Shown piece by piece: positions 1 to 7,112 of a stretch of DNA of 48,121 bases; the stretch's first letter is position 1; each line of letters starts with the position of its first letter. The notes under the pieces were generated by a model that did not search any database, was not told where the DNA came from, and saw only the letters and a program-made list of their open reading frames with translations. Origin of the DNA: Lachnospiraceae bacterium UBA7196 (GTDB lineage: Bacteria > Bacillota > Clostridia > Lachnospirales > Lachnospiraceae); NCBI GenBank assembly GCA_002490835.1, contig DKUU01000041.1, forward strand, positions 467-48,587, given 5' to 3'. Position numbers and translations under genes: made by a program.

Positions 1-206
1 TGACCGCTGTATGCTCCTGCCTGACTCCCGTAGGGATTCTGACCGCCATAGCCGCCTGTCTGATTTCCATAAGGAACCTGCTCATAAGGGTCCTGCGGCT
101 GACTGCCCGAAAAAAGGCCGTGTGTCTCCACCACCGTCTCCTCTGCCGGCACTTTCTCCACCACATCCGGTTCCGTATAGCCGTTAAAGTTATCCGATTC
201 GTTCAT
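1..206 (-). CDS. Truncated low-complexity protein, N-terminal 68 residues
   Basis: A minus-strand frame opens with ATG at 206 and stays open to the left edge, so only the N-terminus is present. It begins MNESDNFNGYTEPDVVEK. An acidic stretch (residues 12-28) is followed by a Gln/Gly/Tyr/Pro-rich tail with repeated PYG-type units. A purine-rich site (AAGAAAGG) precedes the ATG and overlaps the cinA stop region, so it probably closes the yicC-cinA operon. Cytoplasmic Gln/Gly/Tyr-rich leaders of this kind often precede a zinc-ribbon or small membrane domain in Lachnospiraceae, but no domain is visible here and I assign no function. Confidence 0.6.
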   Translation of the reverse strand, partial: MNESDNFNGYTEPDVVEKVPAEETVVETHGLFSGSQPQDPYEQVPYGNQTGGYGGQNPYGSQAGAYSG

Positions 207-221
207 CTTTTTACCTTTCTT

Positions 222-1493
222 TTACTTCTCCTTGCCGCCGAAAGTTACCTCACTGTAATACTGCAAAATGCACTCCCGCATCAGGGACAGCGCCGCCGAA
301 ACCGTATTCTCCCTGATCTTGGCGCGGCTGCCGCTGAACTGACATTTCTTCACCGTAATACGCCCGCAGACGCTGCAGCCCATATACACCAGTCCCACCG
401 GTTTCTCCTCCGTGCCGCCGCCCGGTCCCGCGATCCCCGTCACGCTGACAGTCACATCCGCCTTGGACGCAAGGGCCGCTCCTCTGGCCATCTCCTTTGC
501 CACCTGCTCGCTGACCGCCCCGTGCTTTAGGAGCAGATTCTTTTTTACGCCAAGCAGTCTGCGCTTTGCCTTGTTAGAATAGGTGATATAGCCGGCCTTA
601 TAGACCTCCGATACCCCCGGCACATTGATAATCCTTGCCGCCAGAAGACCGCCAGTACAGGATTCCACCGTGCAGATCGTAAGATGGTTTGCCAGCAGCA
701 GATCGACCACCGCCTTCTCCAATGTCACCTCGTCGTCCGTCGTATAGATATTGCTGCCAAACCGGCCTTTTAATTCCTTTACCACCGGTTTTACAAGCTT
801 CCTTGCTCCCTTTTCGTCCTCCGCTCTGGCCGTCACGCGCAGATGCACTTCCCCGGTCTTTGCGTAGGTGGCAATCGTGGGATTCGTCTGGTTCTCAATC
901 AGATCCTTCACCATCGTTTCCAACTTACTCTCGCCCACGCCGCAGATCTTCACGGTCTGGGAAAAGATGACGCAGGATTGTAATTTGCTCAAATATGGTA
1001 TGATCGACGTCTCAAACATCGGCACCAGCTCATTCGGCGGCCCCGGCATCAGGATCACATGCTTTCCGTTTTCCGCCATGATGATGCCCGGTGCCGTGCC
1101 GTTTGGATTCTCCACTACGATACAGCCCTCCGGCACCATAGCCTGCTTCCAGTTATTGTCCGTGATCTCCAGACCCCGCTTCTCAAAAAACTGCCGGATC
1201 ACTTCCCTGCTCTCCTCGTGCAGATACAGGGGCTTGCCCAATACCTTCGCCGCAGCCTCCTTGGTCAGGTCATCCTGCGTGGGGCCGAGGCCGCCGGAAA
1301 GCAGCAGGATATCTGCGCGCCCAAGCGCCGTTTTTATGGTCTCGCAGAGTCTCTCTTCATTATCTCCGACCACATCCTGATGATAGCAGGAAAGTCCGAG
1401 TCCCGCGCATTTCTCCGCCAGATAGGCGGCGTTCGTATTGACGATGTTACCTAAGAGTATCTCTGTGCCGACCGCAATGATCTCAACTGTCAT
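222..1493 (-). CDS. cinA: CinA, nicotinamide-nucleotide amidohydrolase / competence-damage protein
   Basis: 423 residues, the usual length for two-domain CinA. The N-terminal MoaB/MogA-like domain (about 1-170) starts TVEIIAVGTEILLGNIVNTN and carries the LLSGGLGPTQDD and MPGPPNE motifs. The C-terminal CinA domain (about 260-415) has TVESCTGGLLAARI and VTGIAGPGGG, typical of the nicotinamide-mononucleotide deamidase active region. The family recycles NMN in pyridine nucleotide salvage, and in some bacteria CinA is linked to competence. It is the sixth gene of the yicC operon, 96 bases after pgsA. GGAG lies six bases before the ATG. Identification is secure; a competence role here is only family knowledge. 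Confidence 0.96.
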   Translation of the reverse strand: MTVEIIAVGTEILLGNIVNTNAAYLAEKCAGLGLSCYHQDVVGDNEERLCETIKTALGRADILLLSGGLGPTQDDLTKEAAAKVLGKPLYLHEESREVIRQFFEKRGLEITDNNWKQAMVPEGCIVVENPNGTAPGIIMAENGKHVILMPGPPNELVPMFETSIIPYLSKLQSCVIFSQTVKICGVGESKLETMVKDLIENQTNPTIATYAKTGEVHLRVTARAEDEKGARKLVKPVVKELKGRFGSNIYTTDDEVTLEKAVVDLLLANHLTICTVESCTGGLLAARIINVPGVSEVYKAGYITYSNKAKRRLLGVKKNLLLKHGAVSEQVAKEMARGAALASKADVTVSVTGIAGPGGGTEEKPVGLVYMGCSVCGRITVKKCQFSGSRAKIRENTVSAALSLMRECILQYYSEVTFGGKEK

Positions 1494-1589
1494 AGTTTAC
1501 TCCATTTCTGCGCTGCATTTGTCCCAATTATGTTGAGGCAGCGTATAAAGCTTATAAGAACACCCGTTATTAATCTATTTTACCGTTTT

Positions 1590-2123
1590 TTATTTGTTTT
1601 CCTGCATAACACCCCTGTTTTTGATCAGATAGTCCGCCAGCGAGACCACCGTCAGGATCACCGCCGCCCATGTCACGATCGTGGTGACAAGCGACAGCGC
1701 TTCCAGATCGGCGATCATCAGGCAGATCATGACCATCTGGAATGTCGTCTTAAACTTGCCCCAGTAACTGGCCGCGATCACCACGCCGTTATCCGAGGCC
1801 ACCAGCCGGAAACCGCTGATGATAAACTCTCTGGCGATGATGACGATGACCATCCACGCCGCGATCCGCTCCATTTCCACCAGACAGATGAGCGCCGAGC
1901 AGACAAGCAGCTTATCCGCTAGCGGATCCATAAATTTTCCAAAGTTTGTCACCAGATTATACTTTCTGGCAATCTTTCCGTCCAGCAGATCCGTCAGACT
2001 TGCCACTATAAAAATAACAAGTGCTATCCAATTGTCATATGGTGTTATGTCAACCAAAAGCAATACCACAAAGAACGGTATCAGCAGTACGCGGAACATT
2101 GTCAGTTTATTCGGCAGATTCAT
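1590..2123 (-). CDS. pgsA: CDP-diacylglycerol-glycerol-3-phosphate 3-phosphatidyltransferase
   Basis: 177-residue multipass membrane enzyme making phosphatidylglycerophosphate from CDP-diacylglycerol and glycerol-3-phosphate, the committed step to phosphatidylglycerol. The CDP-alcohol phosphatidyltransferase signature is complete: D45, D48-G49, A52-R53, G62, D66, D70. Hydrophobic segments at about 8-28, 31-45, 80-105 and 125-165 fit the family fold. Its first 17 bases overlap the end of rimO in another frame, implying translational coupling; GGGAGAG precedes the ATG. This is the standard rimO-pgsA-cinA order of Clostridia and Bacilli. Confidence 0.95.
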   Translation of the reverse strand: MNLPNKLTMFRVLLIPFFVVLLLVDITPYDNWIALVIFIVASLTDLLDGKIARKYNLVTNFGKFMDPLADKLLVCSALICLVEMERIAAWMVIVIIAREFIISGFRLVASDNGVVIAASYWGKFKTTFQMVMICLMIADLEALSLVTTIVTWAAVILTVVSLADYLIKNRGVMQENK

Positions 2124-3450
2124 CGATAAGCTCTCCCATCAGATCATATTCGTATGAGCCCGTGACCCTGACTAACACAAAATCTCCGGTCATCAGCTCT
2201 CTTTCCGTATGGCAAAACAAAAGTCCGTCCACATCCGGCGCATCCCTGTAAGTGCGGGCCACATAGCAGTCCTCATCCGCAACCTTTCCCTCGATCATGA
2301 CAAGGAGCGTCCTTCCTTCCAGTTCGGCAGCCCTGTCAAAAGCGATCTTTTGCTGCAGCGCCATCAGCTCGTCACGACGGGCGCGCTTCGTCTTTGCCGG
2401 AATCTGTCCGGGCAGTTTTGCCGCCGCAGTGTCTTCCTCTCTGGAATAAGGGAACACTCCCAACCTGTCAAACCGCATCTTTTCCACAAAGGAGAGCAGC
2501 TCTTCATGGTCTTTCTTCGTCTCTCCCGGAAACCCGGAAATCAGCGTGGTCCGTAGACAGATATCGGGAATCTCTTCCCGCAGGTGATCGACTATTTTAG
2601 TCAATTCTTTCCGGTCCGTCCTTCTGCCCATACGCTGTAACACGGGATCGGAAGCGTGCTGGATGGGAAGGTCCAGATAATGACATATCTTCTCTTCCTC
2701 TTTGATCACACGGATCAGTTCCTCGTCGATTTCTTCCGGGTAACAGTACAAAAGCCTGATCCAGACAAGGCCGCCGATCCCGCAGAGTTTCCTTAAAAGT
2801 TCCGGCAGCGCCTTTTTACCGTAAAGGTCGATTCCGTACACCGTCGTCTCCTGCGCCACGAGGATCAACTCCTTTACCCCCTGCCCCGCCAGCGCTTCCG
2901 CCTCCCGCAGCAGGCTCTCCATGGGAACGCTCCGATACGGACCACGCACTTTGGGGATAATACAATAGGTGCAGTGCTTATCGCAGCCTTCCGCTATTTT
3001 CAGGTAGGCGAAATGCCCGCCCGTGGTCAGAATCCGTTTTCGATCCGTCAGCGGTTTCCTTGCCGGGTCGTCATATCGATCCTGCGCGCCGCCTGCAAAG
3101 ACCTGATCCAGCGTATCCGCAATACAGTCGATGGCTGTGGTGCCAAGGACAGCGTCCACCTCGCCAATCTCCTTCCGAATCTCCTCTCTGTAGCGCTCGG
3201 CGAGACATCCCGTCACAATGAGCGCTTTCAGGGAACCGTCCGTTTTCTGTCTGGCCAGATCCAGAATCGTGTTTACGCTCTCTTCCTTAGCGTCGCCGAT
3301 GAAACAGCAGGTGTTGACCACCGCCGCTTCCGCCTCCGCCTCGTCGTCCGTAAACGCGTAGCCTCTCTCTTCCAGCATACCGAGCATCATCTCGGAATCC
3401 ACCAGATTCTTATCGCATCCTAAGGATACGAAGAGTACCTTTTTCTTCAT
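2107..3450 (-). CDS. rimO: Ribosomal protein S12 methylthiotransferase RimO
   Basis: 447 residues. Radical-SAM methylthiotransferase modifying a conserved aspartate of ribosomal protein S12. The N-terminal UPF0004 domain supplies cluster ligands C12, C48 and C82. The radical SAM motif CxxxCxxC is at C156, C160 and C163 (EGCDKHCTYCIIPKVRG). A C-terminal TRAM-like domain (about 375-440) ends the protein. The motif PKVRGPYRS and the length favour RimO over the tRNA enzyme MiaB. It follows rpoZ by 15 bases and overlaps pgsA. A weak AGGCGG site lies before the ATG. Confidence 0.95.
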   Translation of the reverse strand: MKKKVLFVSLGCDKNLVDSEMMLGMLEERGYAFTDDEAEAEAAVVNTCCFIGDAKEESVNTILDLARQKTDGSLKALIVTGCLAERYREEIRKEIGEVDAVLGTTAIDCIADTLDQVFAGGAQDRYDDPARKPLTDRKRILTTGGHFAYLKIAEGCDKHCTYCIIPKVRGPYRSVPMESLLREAEALAGQGVKELILVAQETTVYGIDLYGKKALPELLRKLCGIGGLVWIRLLYCYPEEIDEELIRVIKEEEKICHYLDLPIQHASDPVLQRMGRRTDRKELTKIVDHLREEIPDICLRTTLISGFPGETKKDHEELLSFVEKMRFDRLGVFPYSREEDTAAAKLPGQIPAKTKRARRDELMALQQKIAFDRAAELEGRTLLVMIEGKVADEDCYVARTYRDAPDVDGLLFCHTERELMTGDFVLVRVTGSYEYDLMGELIDESAE

Positions 3451-3465
3451 GGCTGACCGCCTGCC

Positions 3466-3762
3466 CTACTCGGCATCTTCGGACTCCGGCATCGTCTCCA
3501 TCTCGGAATCCTCCGCCGACACGGCTTCCTCATTTTCGTCGTATAATATCTTTATCATGCCCTGATTCAGTTCTTCCACAGCTACGGACAACGGCTTTTT
3601 CCCTTTGCCGTCCACCAGTTCGTCGTCTCCGGCAATGATCTGTCTGGCCCGCTTAGCGGTGGCCATCACGATAGAATAACGGCTGCTTACAACGGGATCT
3701 TCTCCCTCCTCGACCTCACTGTTTACTACCTGAATCAAATCTGCATAAGATGGATGCAACAT
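3466..3762 (-). CDS. rpoZ: RNA polymerase omega subunit
   Basis: 98 residues beginning MLHPSYADLIQVV. The conserved omega core is present: SRYSIVMATAKRARQI (about 27-42) followed by KKPLSVAVEELNQG, the helix packing against the beta-prime C-terminus. The last 25 residues are an acidic tail rich in Glu, as in many Clostridia. AAAGGAGGAG sits just before the ATG. Position between remA and rimO matches the usual Firmicutes order, except that gmk, normally directly upstream, is missing. Confidence 0.93.
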   Translation of the reverse strand: MLHPSYADLIQVVNSEVEEGEDPVVSSRYSIVMATAKRARQIIAGDDELVDGKGKKPLSVAVEELNQGMIKILYDENEEAVSAEDSEMETMPESEDAE

Positions 3763-3811
3763 GATCGATCTCCTCCTTTTTCATCCTTTACCAACGCTGT
3801 TTTATTATTTA

Positions 3812-4069
3812 TTATTCTTCCGTCTGTCCGTCGTCCGTCTGCGCCCTGCCCGATATCGTTTCCGGCAGAAGTGCCGACAGTACGAGCTGGCTGTTTTCCA
3901 TTACCAGCACGGCTTTGGTCTTGCGCCCTTGCGTGGCGTCAATGGCCGTCCCCTGTTCCTTTGCCTTCTGTACCATGCGCTTGACCGGCGCGGAATCAGG
4001 GCTGACAATAGCAATAATCTTTCCCGTATTGACGACATTGCCGAAACCGATGTGTATCAGTCTGCCCAT
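3812..4069 (-). CDS. remA: RemA / DUF370 regulator
   Basis: 85 residues from ATG at 4069: MGRLIHIGFGNVVNTGKIIA, then IVSPDSAPVKRMV, IDATQGRKTKAVLVM and LVLSALLPETI, the whole RemA/YlzA (DUF370) core. In Bacillus subtilis RemA is a DNA-binding activator of extracellular-matrix and osmoprotection genes; that role is inferred here from family only. The frame can be extended upstream to a TTG at 4168, but CAGGAG six bases before 4069 and the family length (about 85-90) fix the start at 4069. The last dozen residues (GRAQTDDGQTEE) are an extra acidic tail. A nested inverted repeat lies just upstream. Confidence 0.92.
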   Translation of the reverse strand: MGRLIHIGFGNVVNTGKIIAIVSPDSAPVKRMVQKAKEQGTAIDATQGRKTKAVLVMENSQLVLSALLPETISGRAQTDDGQTEE

Positions 4070-4093
4070 GAAATCTCCTGTCTCCATATAATC

Positions 4094-4158
4094 GTTCAGC
4101 CAGATCGAGCTCGCTCGATCATGCCATATCGCAAAACGCACCTTCGGTCTGGCTGAAC
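4094..4158 (-). promoter_or_regulatory. Nested inverted repeats in the remA leader
   Basis: Between yicC and remA an 11-base perfect inverted repeat (GTTCAGCCAGA at 4094-4104, TCTGGCTGAAC at 4148-4158) encloses a second perfect 8-base repeat with a two-base centre (GATCGAGC at 4103-4110, GCTCGATC at 4113-4120). The two stems share bases 4103-4104 at their edges, so they compete slightly. No U-tract follows on the minus strand, so it is not an ordinary terminator. It ends 25 bases before the remA ATG. A role in remA mRNA processing or translation, or a mobile repeat unit, are both possible. Confidence 0.6.
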
Positions 4159-4160
4159 TG

Positions 4161-5045
4161 TTATTCAATATTCTGTATCTGTTCCCTGATCTTCTCGATC
4201 TCTGTCTTTAACTCGATGGCACGGTTGGAGATCTCCAGATCCGTGGTCTTCGAGAGGATGGTGTTTGCCTCGCGGTTCATCTCCTGCGCCAGAAAATCAA
4301 GCTTTCTCCCGATGCTGCCGCCCTCCGTAAGGCAATCCTTTGTGGCTGTGATATGGCTCCTTAGCCGCACCAGTTCCTCGTCCACGCAGACCTTATCCGC
4401 AAAGATCGTCACCTCGGTCAGAAGTCTTGCCTCATCGATCTTAGTATCCTCCAAAAGTTCCTGCACCTTTTCCCGGAGCTTCTGCTTATATTCCTGAATG
4501 ATCTGGGGCGAGCGATGCTCGATAAACGCCACCGCGGCAAGCATCCCGTTCAGCTTTGCCAGCAGATCGTCCCTGATGTTATCTCCTTCTCTGACCCTCG
4601 TCTCCACGAAAGATTCCGCCGCGCCGTGAACAGCCTTTTCAAGGAACTGCCAGAGCGCCTCCTCGTCCACCGTCTGTTCCTCCATCGTAAACACCTCCGG
4701 ATAGCGGGACAGGGTGGAGACCCGTACATCATTGTCCAGTGAGAAATCTTCCGACATCTGCCAGAGATACTTCATGTACTCCGCCGCCAGTTCTCTGTTG
4801 TACTTCACGCAGAGGTTTGACTCCGTCATATCCTCGTAAGTGACAAAAATGTCCACCTTCCCGCGCTCAATATAGTTTTTCAGTTCACTGCGGATCGCCG
4901 TTTCAAAAAAACTCAATTTCTTCGGAATCTTGATACTGATATCCAGATATCTGTGGTTTACGGACTTCATTTCCACGCTGATCTTCCGCGCGCCTTCCGT
5001 CACTTCACATCTTCCGAAACCGGTCATGCTCCTGATCTTAGCCAT
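4161..5045 (-). CDS. yicC: YicC/YloC family endoribonuclease
   Basis: 294 residues with the diagnostic opening MAKIRSMTGFGRCE and the C-terminal block DFLAQEMNREANTILSKT followed by IEKIREQIQNIE. The family comprises endoribonucleases acting in RNA turnover; it is called YicC in E. coli and YloC in B. subtilis. AGGAG precedes the ATG. It is the first gene of a long operon read from the promoter at 5163-5191, and is followed by remA as in Bacillus. Confidence 0.93.
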   Translation of the reverse strand: MAKIRSMTGFGRCEVTEGARKISVEMKSVNHRYLDISIKIPKKLSFFETAIRSELKNYIERGKVDIFVTYEDMTESNLCVKYNRELAAEYMKYLWQMSEDFSLDNDVRVSTLSRYPEVFTMEEQTVDEEALWQFLEKAVHGAAESFVETRVREGDNIRDDLLAKLNGMLAAVAFIEHRSPQIIQEYKQKLREKVQELLEDTKIDEARLLTEVTIFADKVCVDEELVRLRSHITATKDCLTEGGSIGRKLDFLAQEMNREANTILSKTTDLEISNRAIELKTEIEKIREQIQNIE

Positions 5046-5162
5046 GATTTTCTCCTAACTGTAGATCGTCCCTGACAGCAATGATTCAGAGAATGCTGCA
5101 CATTTTCCCTGAATGGTTCATACTGCCGCAACTTCAAAAATGAACCTACGCATACAGGTTAT

Positions 5163-5191
5163 ATTATAGAGTAATGGGATGGATTCGTCAA
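5163..5191 (-). promoter_or_regulatory. Near-consensus sigma-A promoter of the yicC-cinA operon
   Basis: On the minus strand: -35 TTGACG (5191-5186), a 17-base spacer, and a perfect -10 TATAAT (5168-5163). Transcription would start near 5156, leaving a leader of about 110 bases before yicC. That leader contains a 7-base inverted repeat (GGTTCAT 5115-5121, ATGAACC 5140-5146). This 252-base gap also separates the divergent rqcH gene, whose own promoter is less clear (TAGTAT at 5266-5271). Confidence 0.8.
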
Positions 5192-5297
5192 GAAATAAGA
5201 AACTCGCCGACATTGAAAAAAGTGTCCGCCTATTGTACAATGTTCGGAAAGAGTATTTTTCAACTTAGTATAGAACGGTAGAAGGACGGGACGCAAA

Positions 5298-7112
5298 ATG
5301 GCATTCGACGGCATCACCATTGCAAATATCACAAAACAGCTGCACGATACGCTGCTTGGCGGGCGCATCTATAAGATCGCCCAGCCGGAAAGCGACGAGC
5401 TGCTCTTGACCATCAAGAACAACGGAAATCAATATCGCCTGTTATTGTCTGCGGACGCTTCTCTCCCACTGGTTTATCTGACGGAAACTAACAAGCAAAG
5501 CCCGCTGACCGCACCGGGTTTTTGCATGCTGCTCAGAAAGCACTTACAAAACGCCCGCATCACAGCCATCACCCAGCCGGGCTTAGAGCGCATCATCCAT
5601 CTGCATTTGGAGCATCTGGACGAACTGGGCGACCTGTGTGAAAAAAAGTTGATTGTGGAGATCATGGGCAAGCACAGCAACATCATCTTCTGTGACGGGA
5701 AGGAGCAGATCATCGACAGTATCAAACATATCTCCGGTATGGTCAGTTCCGTGCGGGAAGTGCTTCCGGGCCGCCCCTACTTCATCCCTAAGACGCAGGA
5801 TAAATATAATCCCCTGCGCTTTTCCGCGCGGTATACACAGGGAGAAGCCCCCCTCTTTCTCAGGTCTTCTGAAGACGGCGAAATATTTAGTTATGTAAAC
5901 CTTTGTGCCCACCTGCGGGAAAAGCCCATGCCTCTCTACAAAGCGCTCTACACCACCTACACGGGCTTATCTCCCATCATTGCTCAGGAAATCTGCCACC
6001 GCGCGGGGATCGATGCGGATATGCCTGCCAATGTGCTGGACGAAGCAGCCCTTTCGTCCGTATACGAAACGTTGACGGCCATGATGGAGCAGATCGCAGA
6101 GGGCCGTTTTTCTCCCGTCATCATCTACGACAAAGGAAAACACGCGCCCATCCCCGTGGAATTTGCGGCCCTTCCCCTGACCCTTTATGCAGACAAGGAA
6201 AGCCGGATGTTTTCCAGCATCAGCGAGGTGCTGGAGCGCTACTATGCGGAGAAAAGCACTGTGACCCGCATCCGCCAGAAATCCGTAGATCTGCGAAAGA
6301 TCGTGCAGACCGCGCTGGAGCGCAATGTCAAAAAATACGACTTGCAGCTTCGACAGATGAAGGACACCGAAAAGCGTGACAAATACAAAGTGTACGGCGA
6401 GCTGATCAACACCTACGGCTACAACGTGGAGCCGGGCGCAAAATCCATGGAAGCGCTGAATTATTATACAAACGAGACCGTCACGATCCCTTTAGACGAC
6501 ACGCTCACCCCGCAGGAAAACGCACAGAAATATTTTGAGAAGTACGGAAAACTGAAAAGGACCTACGAGGCGCTGTCTGAATTGACCATTCAAGTCAAAG
6601 AAGAGATCGAACATCTGGAATCCATCCTCACCGCCCTCGATATCGCCATGCAGGAGGAAGATCTGACGCAGATCAAAGAAGAACTTGTAGAAAGCGGCTA
6701 TATCCGCAGAAAAGGCACATCCAAAAAGGCGAAGATCACAAGCCGTCCCTTCCACTATCTGAGCAGCGACGGCTTCCATATCTATGTGGGTAAGAACAAC
6801 CTGCAAAACGACGAACTCACCTTCAAATTTGCCACCGGCGGCGACTGGTGGTTTCACGCCAAGCAGATGCCCGGCTCCCATGTAATCTTAAAGACTGAGG
6901 GCGTCGAAGTACCCGACCGCGCTTTCGAGGAAGCGGCCCGCCTTGCCGCCTACTACTCCAAGGGGCGTGATCAGGATAAGGTGGAAATCGACTACATCCA
7001 GAAAAAGCATGTCAAAAAACCAGCCGGAGCAAAGCCCGGCTTCGTGGTGTACTATACAAATTACTCCATGGCGATCGACACGGATATCTCAGGACTCACA
7101 GAACTGTCATAG
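5298..7112 (+). CDS. rqcH: RqcH / NFACT ribosome quality-control protein (Rqc2 homologue)
   Basis: 604 residues. The family binds 50S subunits carrying peptidyl-tRNA after ribosome splitting and directs addition of C-terminal alanine tails. Many annotations call it fibronectin-binding protein FbpA. The NFACT-N domain starts MAFDGITIANITKQLHD and includes FCMLLRKHLQN and VEIMGKHSNIIF. A coiled-coil middle spans about 330-450. The NFACT-R (DUF814) domain near the C-terminus has GGDWWFHAKQMPGSHVIL. The Asp-Arg pair needed for tRNA recruitment in B. subtilis (positions 97-98) is Glu97-Arg98 here. It is one of only two plus-strand genes and converges with the flippase gene, overlapping its stop by six bases. 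Confidence 0.93.
   Translation: MAFDGITIANITKQLHDTLLGGRIYKIAQPESDELLLTIKNNGNQYRLLLSADASLPLVYLTETNKQSPLTAPGFCMLLRKHLQNARITAITQPGLERIIHLHLEHLDELGDLCEKKLIVEIMGKHSNIIFCDGKEQIIDSIKHISGMVSSVREVLPGRPYFIPKTQDKYNPLRFSARYTQGEAPLFLRSSEDGEIFSYVNLCAHLREKPMPLYKALYTTYTGLSPIIAQEICHRAGIDADMPANVLDEAALSSVYETLTAMMEQIAEGRFSPVIIYDKGKHAPIPVEFAALPLTLYADKESRMFSSISEVLERYYAEKSTVTRIRQKSVDLRKIVQTALERNVKKYDLQLRQMKDTEKRDKYKVYGELINTYGYNVEPGAKSMEALNYYTNETVTIPLDDTLTPQENAQKYFEKYGKLKRTYEALSELTIQVKEEIEHLESILTALDIAMQEEDLTQIKEELVESGYIRRKGTSKKAKITSRPFHYLSSDGFHIYVGKNNLQNDELTFKFATGGDWWFHAKQMPGSHVILKTEGVEVPDRAFEEAARLAAYYSKGRDQDKVEIDYIQKKHVKKPAGAKPGFVVYYTNYSMAIDTDISGLTELS

Noticed and set aside
1494..1589. Possible internal promoter before cinA (CATAAT and an AAGCTT-centred palindrome)
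   Set aside because: No acceptable -35 at the right distance; the gap reads as an ordinary operon spacer.
4070..4168. Upstream extension of remA to a TTG at 4168
   Set aside because: No ribosome site for the TTG, it runs through the inverted repeats, and family length and CAGGAG support the ATG at 4069.
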